64,000 bases of DNA. Source: Ctena decussata (lineage: Eukaryota > Mollusca > Bivalvia > Lucinida > Lucinidae). The notes below the pieces were generated by a model, which made no database searches, had not been told where the DNA came from, and worked only from the letters and a program-made list of their open reading frames with translations. The stretch spans positions 113,811,842 to 113,875,841 of the forward strand of contig OZ022500.1 in the NCBI GenBank assembly GCA_963989385.1, in the 5' to 3' direction. Of this stretch, positions 1 through 12,003 are shown piece after piece; positions within the stretch are counted from its first letter, which is position 1, and every line of letters begins with the position of its first letter. The position numbers were made by a program, and so were the translations under genes.

Positions 1-230
1 GGTAGTTTTGTGTCAAAAACAGAATTTGAACATTGTTGTATAACCTTTTAATAGTTTTAACAGCACTGAGTACCTTTAAAAATGATTTTATTGTTAATGA
101 AAGAAGATAAGTTGAAAATTGGAATGGACATTCTAAGAGAGGCAAATCTGTATGAAATCTCAAGTATAAGCTTTTGCAAAAGCTAGATTCTGTGCCAGAC
201 AGATACCAAAATAATGATACAATTAACAGT

Positions 231-1675
231 ACCGTAATCGCCCCATTTACCGCACATGCCCCTATAACCGCACACCAAGGCCATTTCCGGAAAAAAATGC
301 ATAAGCGCACACTGCTTTTTCCTTTTGAAACTCACAAAATGCATCAAGTTCAACTTACCATTTCTGTTTCAACAGCGACAGTGTTTTTAGTTTTGTTTTC
401 CCGACGCAATGTGCGAAGAGAGCAACTCTATCGGTCTAAATGTCAATCGGGCATCCTCACCGATATTTACGGAGTTGGCTGAAGTGTTATGATCTGTACG
501 AGTGCGAACAGCGGACTCGGATCAGCTTACACATCTGCGCCGTCTGATTAGCGTATTCTCTGTCTGCATCAACAATGGGAATGTACATGTTGATCCGAGA
601 AGGATCGAGCTTACGAAGTTATGAGGTTGCGGGGGTGCGCAGGCTGAACTGAGTTTTTGCCTTTCGTACATGCGAAAAGGCGCCATTTCTCAAGAGCAAT
701 TCTTGTCATATAGCGATAATGTGCACGTGCGCCAAAGTGCGTTTGGGAAAGATACATGAACGACAGATGCAAAAGAAATAAATTGTCAGACGACAAACTC
801 TTGTTTCCTGACAAAATCAGTCTGAATACATGCGCAAACTGAACGAAGCGACCAGCCTGCGCATATGCATGGTCTGTGCATTTAAACAAAGTTCGCGGTA
901 GCCACAGGATACGTTTATCATTGGCATAGCTGGCTCGTGGGCCTCAAAAGGGCCTCAGGACTCATCCGATCAGCAAACACCCGCATCATACAATTGCATT
1001 TGCGAACATTGACCAGTCTAACAAATGCAAAATAATTGTTTTAAGATGCGCAGACTGGTCTAATGCTTTGCTGTTTGCACATGTAATACGGTACCTTTCT
1101 CATGACACATTGCTAATAGTTCTGCACCCTTGGACCTAATATAGGAAAGGCAGAAATAGAGAAGATCAAAAGGACCGCATCTTCCAGAATTAGAATGTGT
1201 GTGTTATTAATAGAAGCCCGTGAATTTAAAGCAGTCTCCTCGCGGTGAATGAATAGCCAGGGCACTGACTAACTTACCTGACGTGTTTAAACAATCACAT
1301 ATCAGGTCATTGTAAATGTGTTGAAATACTTTCCTTTCTTTCGGAATATTTATTGGGAATATTGAAGAAGGATGAAGAGAATGATATACATGCATAATGA
1401 GGACATATTTAATACTGAGAGGTATGAGATATAATTTGCGACTTGACATGAGATCGTTTTTCTCCCGGAAATTGGCAATTCAAATAGTTCGAACACTAAA
1501 TATTTTCATGACACTTCGAACACCTCAATCAGTATTGCCGTCTATTTCGACTGTTTGTTTGTTGTTTTTTTTTTCGTTCTGAGTGTGCGGTTATTAGAAA
1601 CGTTTTTAACCACACCTTTTTATTGCAATTTTGAAAAAGTTAAGCGCACCGTGCGGTAAATGGGGCGATTACGGT
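231..1675. mobile_element. Non-autonomous TIR element with TA target duplication
   Basis: The two ends are perfect inverted copies of each other for 24 bases (left 232-255 beginning CCGTAATCGCCCC, right 1651-1674 ending GGGGCGATTACGG), and each is flanked by TA. The subterminal motif TAACCGCACAC also recurs inverted at both ends. A TA target duplication is the hallmark of Tc1/mariner-type transposition. No transposase-length reading frame lies inside, so this is a 1.44-kb non-autonomous copy that needs a transposase from elsewhere. The interior at about 490-900 holds short degenerate GCGCA/CTGATTAG-type segments that I cannot classify. The ends are clear; the superfamily assignment is inferred from the TA duplication alone. 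Confidence 0.75.
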
Positions 1676-2532
1676 AATATAATAAAAAAGTAATTATAAC
1701 GGCTAATTATGGCCTTGAAACAAACCAAACAAACCTTATAACAATTAAAGAAAGGAGGTCTTGAGGAGGGGGGGGGGGGGGGTAACTCAAAAGTAAACTA
1801 AATAAACTATAGTTCGTGTTTTTAAAATAAGAAAAAAATACAATAAAGTATGTGAAACGACGTGTCGAAGTTGCAGTCCAAAAGACTCCCTGATGGAGAA
1901 CTCAATCTCCCTGAAATGAAATCCAAATCTCCCACATGGTCATCTGGAGCTCATCACATGTATGCATATTGTATCAAAACAACTCAAAACTCAGCTGGAA
2001 ATAGGAATAATATGGGTCTGTTCTGGTCCAGTAATTATGCCCGTTCCGGTAAATTTACACACCAGTCCAGAGGGGGTGTGAGGCTGGTAGGCAAGCAAGG
2101 CTTAACTACTCTTAAATATTTTCTTTTCTGAAACAAAGCTATGGACTGAGGTACAGAGCTGAGAGAAGAAACCATATAACAGGTCATATAACACCCTAAC
2201 TAATCCCCGACTATGCGAAATTTTCATTGCCGAAGTAAGGTAACTTTCGAATCAGCAATCAGGTAAATTATATCTGAGAAAGCTTCATATCAGCGGGGGT
2301 GACATAGAACTAGTCATCTAAATTTCTCTAAAGTTAGACCTAAACAAGATCATGATCTACAAGCAGATCATATAACAACCTAATTATTACTATGGACAGT
2401 GAATATTTCACCTTTTGCAATGCGAGCTGTCATTTCAATGCAGACTTGTCTTGTTGCGGATTCCCAACCTATGTAGTCTCACAGGGTCCGTGGAAACCGG
2501 TACGACGACTTACCAAAATGGGAGTGACTATT
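1676..2532. other. Intergenic, nothing recognised
   Basis: AT-rich sequence with a G homopolymer at about 1767-1782. No coding segment, RNA gene or clear repeat boundary is visible. Confidence 0.5.
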
Positions 2533-4247
2533 GGCACGACCGTCTTGCGGATAAGAATCCTTATCCGCACGACGGTCTTGCCGATAAGAATTCTTATCCG
2601 CAAGACGGTCGTGCCGATAAGAATCCTTATCCGCACGACGGCGGTCATGTATTCTATAGACAAAGTTGCAATCGTTCTGAGAATTATTATCATTACCCTA
2701 TGATAATATTATTTCATTTCTGCTTGTAAACAATTGTTCTTATGTATCTGAGTCACAACACACAATGTTAATTTCAATTATTTTTCTTATATATTTCATC
2801 ATGGAAGCCTTTTGACTGTCGGACATAGAGCCGGCTAATAATTGCGTAAATGCGAATTATACATTTCAACATCAGTTGCTGAATACTTTTTTACGGGTCA
2901 TATGATCAGGTTAACATGTAAAATATTTTTATTACAGTTAAAACACAGCCCGATGTGGGTATGACAACAGCTGTATATTGAACATGTGACATTAAGTGAT
3001 TCAGATTAACACGGCTAAACCATCGGTGGCGGTAGTGTAGTGGCAAAGAGCGCGGTCTTGTAAACGTGTGACCCAGGTTCAAGACTCTTCATGGCTTTTT
3101 TTTTCTTTTTTTGATAAAAAAATCATTTGTCACATAAAACATTTGCCAATTAATAGTTAATTTTGATAACTGACATAAAGTTATTTCAAACAATTCTTTG
3201 ACCTTGACAGACAAGCTGAATCAGGAAAAAAAATTTGATTGTGACCTACTTGTGTCAGATTTTTTTTTCCAGCAAAGTTTTTATCAATATTTTGTTTACG
3301 GCCTAATTTTGTCTCATTCAAAACATTTTAAATTTATCAGTTTATAATATGTGTTACCAATATAAAATGTGTTGAAACAAACCATTGATTTGAATTAGCA
3401 ATAGAAATTAATCTTTGATATTGACTGACAAATTACTGAAAGAAATCTAGACTAATAGACCCTTTTAGGAAAATGTTGAAACCTATTAATAAATAGCATT
3501 ACATAAAGTAAATGTATTATCGAGCAAAATCAAATTTGTTGTAGCAGATTTAACTGATATAAAACTGAGGCAAAAAATCTTTGCCCTTGGCCGACAACTG
3601 AAATAAATCTTTGACCTGGGCCGACAAGTTAAAGACAGTTAGTTTGACAAATCAAGCCTAACTTTCTTTTAATAACTTATCGGTCAAGGTCAGTTGTTCT
3701 ACTTGTCTGATAAATATTGTCACATATAACAATTTTTGGGTTGCACTTATTAGTTGTTGTTGTTGTTCATTTATTTATTTATTTAATTCTCAGGATTTGT
3801 GCATAAGTAAAATAAAATTTCTTTAAATTAAAAATGGTAATTAAACCATTTTTTCAGTGCTAACTCATATTGTCACTGACTGAATACGTTTTACATACAT
3901 ATGTATAAACGATATAACCTGTGCACATCAAACTGGAATATGCCAAAAATAAGATATCCCCCGTAAACGGTAAATTTAGGTGCCGGTTCTCAGACGGTTA
4001 AACAACTAAAAGATGGTCAAAAGATGCGTTTATATCATTTTTTAAGTTATTTAACATCCTCCATTTGAATTGCTGACACAGTGTTGTATGAAACCATTGT
4101 AAGAAAGACCATAGCAACTGTAATGGAGTATCTGATCGCCGTCGTGCGGATAAGGATTCTTATCCGCACGACCGTCTTGCCGATAAAGATTCTTATCCGC
4201 ACGACCGTCTTGCCGATAAGGATTCTTATCGGCACGACGGTCGTGCC
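2533..4247. mobile_element. Element with ~145-bp TIRs built of palindromic units
   Basis: Two arrays of short palindromes, at 2533-2680 and 4105-4247, are inverted copies of each other and face outward with GGCACGACCGTC at the extreme ends. Each array is made of 3-4 units of about 30 bases whose cores are self-complementary (ATAAGAATCCTTAT-like), separated by GACGGTC/GACCGTC spacers. The inner edges also match (a degenerate GCAACT...GAGTA stretch). This is the geometry of a foldback-type or long-TIR DNA transposon of about 1.7 kb with no transposase. No convincing target duplication is seen, so the outer limits are approximate. Short reading frames inside the arrays are products of the repeat. 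Confidence 0.6.
3025..3095 (+). repeat. tRNA-like SINE head or tRNA pseudogene
   Basis: The segment has pol III promoter-like boxes at the right spacing: an A-box-like GTAGTGTAGTGGC near 3032 and a B-box-like GGTTCAAGACTC at 3076-3087. It has a TGT triplet in the anticodon-loop position (Thr-like) and runs into a T-rich tract. The acceptor stem does not pair properly, so it is not a functional tRNA. It sits inside the 2533-4247 element and is best read as an old SINE fragment or tRNA pseudogene. Confidence 0.45.
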
Positions 4248-4262
4248 GATATCCTCAGCCAA

Positions 4263-4368
4263 CCAAAATAACCGGAATAACCGAAATACCGAAATAACTA
4301 CCGAACTACCGGAATAACCGACGATTTACCGAAATAACCTTAGAAAATACCAAAATAACCATAATTAT
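4263..4368 (+). repeat. Left copy of ~100-bp inverted repeat (CCGAAATAACC-rich)
   Basis: Short direct units (CCGGAATAACCGAAATA type) fill this stretch, and the whole block recurs inverted and almost unchanged at 8371-8477. Fragments of the same motif occur at 4876-4955. The pair could be the ends of a 4.2-kb element or two independent insertions of one repeat. Confidence 0.6.
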
Positions 4369-5379
4369 CATAAAATTTACTAAGAATATACTAATTCAAT
4401 GATTATTACCCTAAATTTATTCACTGCGTTAGACTTGTACTATATTAGAACTTTTTTTTGGGATTGAGCTGGTATAATGCTTCCTTTTTTAAAGTCCCCG
4501 GGTTTCCTTAAACTTGAATTCCGTATCATTTTAATACATAATATTTTATTTATTTACCTATCCCACATGTACATAATCTATACATTTTTGGTTGTTTAAT
4601 ATGAAATATACATTTTTGGTTCAAAAAGATGATAGGCATGAGGGGATATAAAAAACGTTAAATGTATACAATTTGAAAACCCGTACAAGCTATTCGATGT
4701 CCAACTATAGACGAGTTGTATTAATTAGAGTATAAGTTTTAATTCCATTCCATTTTCACTTTTATTTAAATTTATTTGTTATATATATTTTGACATTATA
4801 ATTTCTAACAAAAATATATATATCACCGCTGTCATAATGTGGAAAACAGTTGATATATAATGACTATGAAAATACGGTGATTCACCGAAATAACCAAGAA
4901 AATACCAAAATAATCAATACTTTTTTTTGAAAATACCAAAATAGCCAATATATCTTTTAGACATATGAGCTTGGGATAGGCAAAGGAGCATAAAATAGCA
5001 TGGGAAATTATGCTAAGATCACACATATCAACGCCGCCATACTTTAACACAAAAATGCATCCAAATATTAGTTATTTATTTGTGTTTATATAACATAACA
5101 TTACAGGTATTAATATTTTTTTTTCTTAAACCAAAAATGTCAAAAACATATCGGTAGGGTATATCAATCAAATGGTAAATTTTTAGTAGATGGATTACGT
5201 GTGACAATGTCATTAAACGCAATCAATAATCGTATAAACCAATCAGTCTAATCCTTTAATCAAATTAGCACGTCTTTAATTGTCGGCCAAATTGACAACT
5301 GAGAACTTACGGAACGGTGGTTAGGTATTGCATCAGTTGTTCTTCTTTTTTTTTAATGGATGGAACAATGAGTCGCCTA

Positions 5380-5425
5380 CCTCTCCCTCCCCCCCCCTCT
5401 CTCTCTCTCCCTCTCTCACTCTCCC
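5380..5425. repeat. CT/C-rich microsatellite
   Basis: A pyrimidine tract of CCCTCC followed by (CT)n. The reading frames across it on both strands are low complexity and not genes. Confidence 0.85.
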
Positions 5426-5480
5426 AAACACACATACAAAATTTCTTAGTAAATTTCTCATTCATATTAAAACTTAAAGC

Positions 5481-5878
5481 GTTCACTATGTGCCATTGCC
5501 GATTATATATAAAAAAAAACGGAGACACGCGTTTATTTAGAGACTTTGTTCAGTTGTAACATATTTATTCTCAAAATAAATATGGTTAAACTAAACAAAG
5601 TGCCTAGATAAAAAGACTTTGATTGTGTATGTATAGCTTAATTCTCAGAAACAACGTCGTATCGACGTTATGGTGTTCACTATGTGCCATTGCCGAATAT
5701 ATCAAAAAGAGAGACACGTGTTTATTTGGAGTCTTTGTTAAGTTTAAACATATTTATTCTCAAAATGAATATGGTTAAACTAAACAAAGTCCCTAAATAA
5801 AAAGACTTTGATTGCGTATTTATCCCTTAATTGTGCGCACTTCTCAGAACCAACGTCGTATCGACGTCAGGGTGTTAA
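5481..5878. repeat. Tandem duplication, two ~195-bp units
   Basis: The unit begins TTCACTATGTGCCATTGCCG and ends in a CAACGTCGTATCGACGT palindrome. It is present twice in direct orientation (about 5481-5671 and 5672-5878). The second unit carries a small insertion (TGTGCGCACT region). The palindromic ACGTCGTATCGACGT closes each unit. Confidence 0.75.
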
Positions 5879-6797
5879 TGTAAATTTATGAGAACACCTC
5901 GATGTTTCCGCCATTTTTACAAATAGGGTATACTCTTAAAGGAAAGAACAAGAGGGGAGGCAATCAAAGCGACAGAGATTATTCACGTGAAAGTATACCC
6001 CATTTCAGGGTTGATTCAACTTTGTTTCATTGTTTTGTGCGTTAACAGTTGTTTCCTGAAAATGAAGTCTGCTTGTAAAAGTTTTTCATCGATTGTATAC
6101 GCGAAAGCGAAAATGAATGAATCTGATCAGACTGCGCAAATGAGCCGGCTGATATGAGCCGTTCCTTCCGCACTTGCACACTCAATTGTGAACAGAATAA
6201 GAGAAATAGAGGGGCACGTGCAGCTTTCTTTGTTCCTTTTTGTGATATGACACTTTTCCGTATTAGCTATGTAAATACATCTTCGTTTTGAACAAAACTT
6301 TGATTATGTTTTAAGGTGAATGGGTATTTTTTCATGGGAAGCAACTTTTTTCATTTTATTACCTCCCTTTTCAATAGCGGTAGACTGTGAAGGTAAGAAT
6401 TTGCTTCCATATTGGCAAATTCTTTTCTTCACAAGCAGCGCCCCTCTTGAAATGGATGGGAAATGGTTGAAGCACATGGCGATGTACTCATTCACAATAA
6501 TTAAAAAAGCAGCGACGTATCAACGGTACGTGAACCCTCTCCAACATTCGTCAACTTTTAAAGTAAAGAATTTGCTCCCCATTAGCAAATTCTTTCCTTT
6601 ATGAGTAGACCCCTCGGGAAAGGTAGCGTTGTCCAGGAAGCAAACAGACTGCCGCTAGAGTTGTTACCATGTAGAAGAATTGGCGGATACCCATGTATGA
6701 TATTTTTAAGAAAGTAGCGACGTGCCGACGGTACATGATCACATGGTTGATATGACGTTGGCGCGCTGTTCCATTTGTCGAACACAATTATTTCCAT

Positions 6798-7207
6798 ACG
6801 TGAATATTGTTTTAATTTAAGTTTTGACCATGGGTTTACCAATATTTGCTTAACTAAGAAATCGGTGTTGTATAAAATCACAGAGACAGCCGAACGCCGT
6901 GTTTAGTCGGAAATGAACTTGCAAATACAAAGACACTGGTTGAAAAACGTGTTTAAATAATGACTTTGCTGTGTAGTTTTAAGATGCTGAAGTTTTTCGA
7001 TTCATACGAGAATATTGTTTTAACTTTAGTTTTGACTATGTTTTCATCAATATTTGCTTAACTACGAAATCGATGTTGTATAAAATCACAGAGACAGCCT
7101 AACGCCGTGTTTACGCGGTGTTGAACTTGTAATTACAAAGACACTGATTGAAAAACGTGTTTAAATATTGACTTTGCTGTGTTGTTTTAAGATGCTGAAA
7201 TTTTTCA
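6798..7207. repeat. Tandem duplication, two ~205-bp units
   Basis: Two direct units (about 6798-7009 and 7010-7207) share the string ATAAAATCACAGAGACAGCC, the AACGCCGTGTTTA segment and TGACTTTGCTGTGT. They differ at perhaps one base in ten. No reading frame is preserved between units, so this is noncoding tandem repetition. Confidence 0.75.
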
Positions 7208-7639
7208 TTTGGCGCAAATCATTAAAATTACGTCATATCAAGTTTCAACGCTGATTGAGTCACAGCACTGATTTGATAAGCGTTGATACGTAGTTGTTTA
7301 AGTTTTTTGTGCCCATTGGTTGTTTCTTTATTGAAAGTTTGTTTCTTTTTTTGAAAAAAAAAGTGAAATAAATACAAAAAAATGCGTGAATGCATGTGTG
7401 CGTATGTGCCATAGCCACGAAAATTCATTCGAGTATTGGCAAGAAGCGGGCCTCGTAAAACTATTTGCACATTGAATATATTACCTGTGGGTCTCATCAG
7501 CGAAGAGAGAAGAACGTGATCAACTTGTATTCATATTTTGGCTGATGAGTCTTCATTAGCGCTGGTCATGTGGAAAGTTTTCTCGAGACGCGGTTCATGT
7601 TCAAAAAATATATATAATTATTAGCTGTTTTAATATATA

Positions 7640-8003
7640 TAATTATTAGTGAGGTTGGGCCTGTAAAATCGATTTAAGCCCCCCAGTAGTTCATTACTGA
7701 CCGTTCCAAGGCGGTAGTTCTGTTGTGGTTCTCTGTTGCCTGTTTTTGGTGTCAGAGTTTCTGTGATGTTTTACCTTATGTATGTTCTTATTATTTTTGG
7801 TTCGGTTTGGGTTGCTGAGTGGCCACCTTTTGGGAACAAGCTGCTCACTCGGTTGGCCATATGTTCTCTGTATCTTGATTATTTGTAATCTTAGTTGTTT
7901 CCAACTATGGTTTGAGGGCTGGATTTGGATTTTGATTGTTTCAGTTCCTGGTCTTTGCATACCTTTTACTTTTATTAACACTGTTCTTCCTATTTTCAAC
8001 TAG
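7640..8003 (-). repeat. Dispersed repeat family C, copy 1
   Basis: This block recurs at 14801-15060 in the same orientation, and its reverse complement recurs at about 12845-13165 and 20950-21270. A marker shared by all four is the pair of motifs TTACTGACCGTTCCAAGGC (or its complement) and CACTCGGTTGGCC / GAGCAGCTCTTTCCC. The reading frames on both strands differ between copies, so coding is doubtful. It could be the 3' end of an unidentified retroelement. Confidence 0.65.
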
Positions 8004-8370
8004 TGCTGTCGTTCATGATTTAAGTGAATAAGTTAACTACAGTCTTCGAGTGGGGCGGCGTCCACGTCGCAAGAGCCGGACAATAATGAAAATTCCAACT
8101 CATATTTCTGAAATTCATACGATGTTACATTTAGAAGCGGAAAAAACTTGAAAAACAAACCTGTATTGTATTGACAATATGGTTTTAGCCGAATGGAGTT
8201 TTCATTATTGACTAACGGCCCCACAAAATCTTACCACCATTTTACACAGTTAAACTTAACTAAGCCTATTTATTATAATATTTTTGAAATAAAAATGATC
8301 AACACTAGTCATGAATACAAAGTAATATTATAAATATCTCATAAAAATGACAACTTTATACATGAATATT

Positions 8371-8477
8371 GGTTATTTTGGTATTTTCTAAGGTTATTTC
8401 GGTAAATCGTCGGTTATTCCGGTATTTCGGTAGTTATTTCGGTATTTCGGTTATTCCGGTTATTTCGGTAAGTCGTC
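8371..8477 (-). repeat. Right copy of ~100-bp inverted repeat
   Basis: Reverse-complement partner of 4263-4368, containing the GGTTATTTCGGTAAATCG motif in inverted order. Identity over about 95 bases is very high by eye. Confidence 0.6.
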
Positions 8478-8507
8478 GAACCCCGTGGAAACACCCTAAA
8501 CCAGCCT

Positions 8508-8604
8508 TGTAACTTGTAACTTGTACTAAGGAGTTCCACCCTTGTTAGGGTCACCGTTGTTATACGTATTCTTCTGGAGTGAAGAGCTGACTAAAAACTT
8601 TTAC
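8508..8604. repeat. Repeat A, copy 1 (97 bp)
   Basis: Begins with a doubled TAACTTG and runs through AAGGAGTTCCACCCTTG to AAAAACTTTTACAG. It recurs directly at 11540-11636 with only a handful of differences. The two copies bracket repeat B plus the first LINE fragment. Confidence 0.75.
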
Positions 8605-8990
8605 AGTACGAGGCAGCATGCACCAGTCTGTATCTACCACTGTATGTCTTTAGTAATCGAAGGGCAGTTGAAATACACCGGGCAGCGTTCACGCGGCATT
8701 TTCATCACAAAGATTTAGCCTTCATAAGTATAGTCGCTCCATCCACCAGAATAATTGAATATGTGTAGTATTAAATGTTATACTGTAATTAGTAGCATAG
8801 GCAGAAGCACAAATCTGCACCACAAGAGATGAGTCCAGCACCGCAGGATTAAAAGGAGAAGAGAAGATCCAATGATGATCGCAGCATCCTGTAGGCCCTC
8901 ACTCTATAGCCCTCCTTGACAACTGTGATCCACATGCACTACCTCGACCAACAAAGCCCCAGCCATCATGGGTTACCCAACACCATTTAC
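8604..8990. repeat. Repeat B, copy 1 (~390 bp)
   Basis: Begins TACGAGGCAGCATGCACCAG and matches 13566-13958 in direct orientation with scattered substitutions. It lies immediately 3' (on the - strand) of the first LINE fragment and may be that LINE's 3' untranslated region. The second copy is not attached to a LINE, which leaves this uncertain. Confidence 0.65.
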
Positions 8991-9741
8991 ACTAACCCTC
9001 AACAGCTAAGAAGTTACAGCTCGACATACGCATAAGATCCTCAAAAAAAAAAAAGAAAAAAAAAAAGGTTGATGTATTAATAATCTAATATTATTATTTA
9101 GGTTGATGTATTAATAATCTAGTATTAATATTAATTGCAACGCATGCAACTGGTTGTATACTGGTTTAAATATCCAATCATCAGGGCTCCAGCCAAGTGG
9201 AAATTCTGGGGTAATCAAACACCCCAATCCATTCAAAATACGACATATCATGTAGCCCCTCATCAAAGCTGCCTCATACAGAATGCCCAGAAGAGGGGCC
9301 ACAACATATGTATCCCCATAAACATCAAACCGCCGTATCTCCTGTACATCTCCAACCCTACCTAAGGCTGGACCCCTGAACCACAGAACATCTAATTTCA
9401 TTAAACACTGAGACTCCATGCAAGAGGAGAGCAAGGCACTAAACTTAATCGAATTGTATGCGACTTTAACTAATGCTCAACTCCACAAGCAGACAGCACA
9501 GCTGTATAAGGATACGAATAACATCAGCACTTCAGCCATCTGCAAGTCATGGGCAAGGTATCCAGCGCATCTCCCTAACAGAATCCATGTTAAGGCCCCC
9601 CATCAGTGTACCCTCGGCGAGGATGCCCTGGTCAGGGGCCACAACACGTGCACATACCCCACTTAATCCCACAGAACCCAAACAATGCCACTCCATAAAC
9701 ATCCCCATGACCCACCCATGGCAGGAGTCCTGATACAGCCT

Positions 9742-11540
9742 CTAATTTGTTTCATTCAATAATGTGGTTCTTTTCAAGTGGAGCGCAAAGCATAGGTTCC
9801 TACTCAAGGTCTCCATTTCACTCTGGAACCCGCCCAGAAGCTCCTCACCAACAAAAGCGTCCAACACTGTGCAGTCCATGATAATGCGGCACAGCATCTC
9901 ACTATCAGCTATATACTGGTCAGCATGCTCCGGGACTACCCCAATCAGCAACCTCTTCAACCCAGAGATATACCCCACCTAACCGAATGCAACAGGGAAC
10001 AGTCAAGAAGAAAGTGCATCAGATTCTCAGGCGCGTTCTTACATAGGGGACACGTAGGAGACACGGTGGATTTTTTATACTTCGAGCGATGCGACTGCAG
10101 AACATATGTATCAGTAAGCAGCTTTACTTTTATTTGCGCCCTACGCACGTCCCTAACACTATTACTAACCAACCTCCAAGAATTGTGCACTCTACCTACC
10201 CCACATACTTCAATGTTAAGGTACCTTAGGGATGACTTAGCGGATGCTTCAATTTGCCACTGTTCCGACACATATCCATCCACCCCATCTTTAATCGCTG
10301 CCTTAAGGGCCTGCTTAGAGTGAAATGCATTTCTGACACAGAAAACATTTGGGAGGCCATATTTATGAAGAAGCACATTACACTGCATAAACCAGCTGTC
10401 TGAATTGATTTCCCTTACAGCCAACTGTCTTTGAAGAATTTCATGTTCCAAGGAGGCTTCATCAAACAGTACGGATGCGAACAGGGAAAGTTTTCTAAGG
10501 TCTAACTCCTGTTCTATGGGACGTACACCCAAAAGACCGTAGACAGCAACATTTGCCACACGTTCAGGCAGACACTGAATCCTCCTCAGGATCCCTCTTT
10601 GCACGGCTTCCAAGACCTCAACATCTTTCATCCTCAGGCTGCATACCTCCATCCCATATAACATTCGTGGGAGTGCAAACGTTTTCCACATCTTTGAAGA
10701 GACAAGGGGGTTCAACCCTGAGTTTCCATAGGCCCCAGCACCCATTAGAGAATACATAGTCCTTCTTCCCAGCTGCGCCTTCTTATCAATGCTACCAGAT
10801 GCCTTCAGATTCCTATCAATCCCCAAATGCACTGTCTCCCGCTCCTGGGGAATAGGGATAATATCAAGAGTAACCTGTTCTGCCTCTAGCGTTTTTCCGC
10901 CATTACTCAATACCACCTCCACAGACTTCTGTGCGTTGATAAGATACCTCTCTCTTCCCTTGTAAAAAGACACAACATCTACTAGCTCCCAGAGATGGCG
11001 CCTACACAAACCCAGAAGAGCAACATCGTCGGCACATGTCGGAGCACTGCAGTTTATGTGGCCAATAAATGCCCCCATGTTCAGGTCCTCCAGCATATGT
11101 AGCAGGTTATTGTTATATAACTTGCGATGAAGGGTGGACAGAATTCCACCCTGGCGCACGCCTTGTTGCACCAGAAACGGCTTTGAGAGATGGCCCATCC
11201 ACTTTACTGCAGACACTGCCCCATTGTACAAGCTAGACAGTGTTAGCCACAGGGATCCATCTATCCCGGCCAGGTAAATCTTCCACAGAAGTGAGTCCTG
11301 CCAGACCACGTCAAAAGCTTTACAGGCGTCCAGGGTTACCAGATGAAGATTTTGCTTATTACACTTCGCTTCGTATTGTACTTCTGACACAATCAGAGCT
11401 GCATTAATAGACGAAGAATTCTTAGTAAATCCTCGCTGGAATCTGGACTGTTGACCACATAACGTGGACTCTGTACGTCTCAATAGTACTTTCTCCAAGA
11501 TTTTACCAACTACTGACAGAACTGTAGCCTCTACGGATGT
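9742..11540 (-). mobile_element. LINE reverse transcriptase fragment, copy 1 (5'-truncated, frameshifted)
   Basis: A reverse transcriptase of a non-LTR (LINE) retrotransposon read on the - strand. An open frame of about 513 codons runs from about 11498 to 9957. Visible motifs in order are LVTLDACKAFDVVW (the first catalytic Asp block), GVRQGGILS (the RQG block) and CADDVALLGL (the AxDD catalytic pair). Near the C-terminus is a CPLCKNAPENLMHFLLDC zinc-binding-like motif typical of several LINE clades. The frame then shifts near 9970 and continues as GYISGLKRLLIGVV to 9742. The protein starts abruptly in the RT fingers region exactly where repeat A begins (11540), so the endonuclease and 5' part are missing. 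It is a dead copy. The second copy at 15482-17310 overlaps it and supplies the missing 5' portion. Confidence 0.9.
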
Positions 11541-11636
11541 AACTTGTAACTTGTACTAAGGAGTTCCACCCTTGTTAGGGTCACCGTAGTTATACGTTTT
11601 CTCCTGGAGTGAAAAGCTGACAAAAAACTTTTACAG
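11540..11636. repeat. Repeat A, copy 2
   Basis: Direct copy of 8508-8604. It abuts the truncated 5' end of LINE copy 1 without a gap. Confidence 0.75.
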
Positions 11637-11778
11637 CCTTCTCTCAGTTATGAGTTGGCCTGCCGGTAACCTCATGTTCCTACAGTTTTAGTTTTCTGGT
11701 CTTGATGGGATTGGTCAGCTCTTATTAAATTTAAAGGGTAACTACACTTCAGGAACTGACTGAATCAGATCCCAAACC

Positions 11779-11779
11779 A

Positions 11780-11822
<43 letters not shown>
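11779..11822. repeat. (ATCT)n microsatellite
   Basis: About eleven ATCT units. On the - strand this reads (AGAT)n and lies downstream of the jockey-like LINE at 12004-12831, so it is a candidate for that element's microsatellite tail. Confidence 0.9.
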
Positions 11823-12003
11823 TGATACTGCAACACCCCCTCGCGAGGATTACGTGCAGGACTGGATGCGCGCCAGTGCAAGTTAGTAAACAGTGAGAGG
11901 AAGACATGAAATAAAAGCGTGACAGTGTTAGTTAATTAAAATAGAGTGAAAAAGTTAAAAACAGGTTAAAAACAGTGTGTCTCATGTTTAAGGCATTGGG
12001 TGG

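Noticed and set aside
7694..8003. Protein-coding gene on either strand
   Set aside because: The frame is not conserved in the near-identical copy at 14801-15060, and the block is a dispersed repeat.
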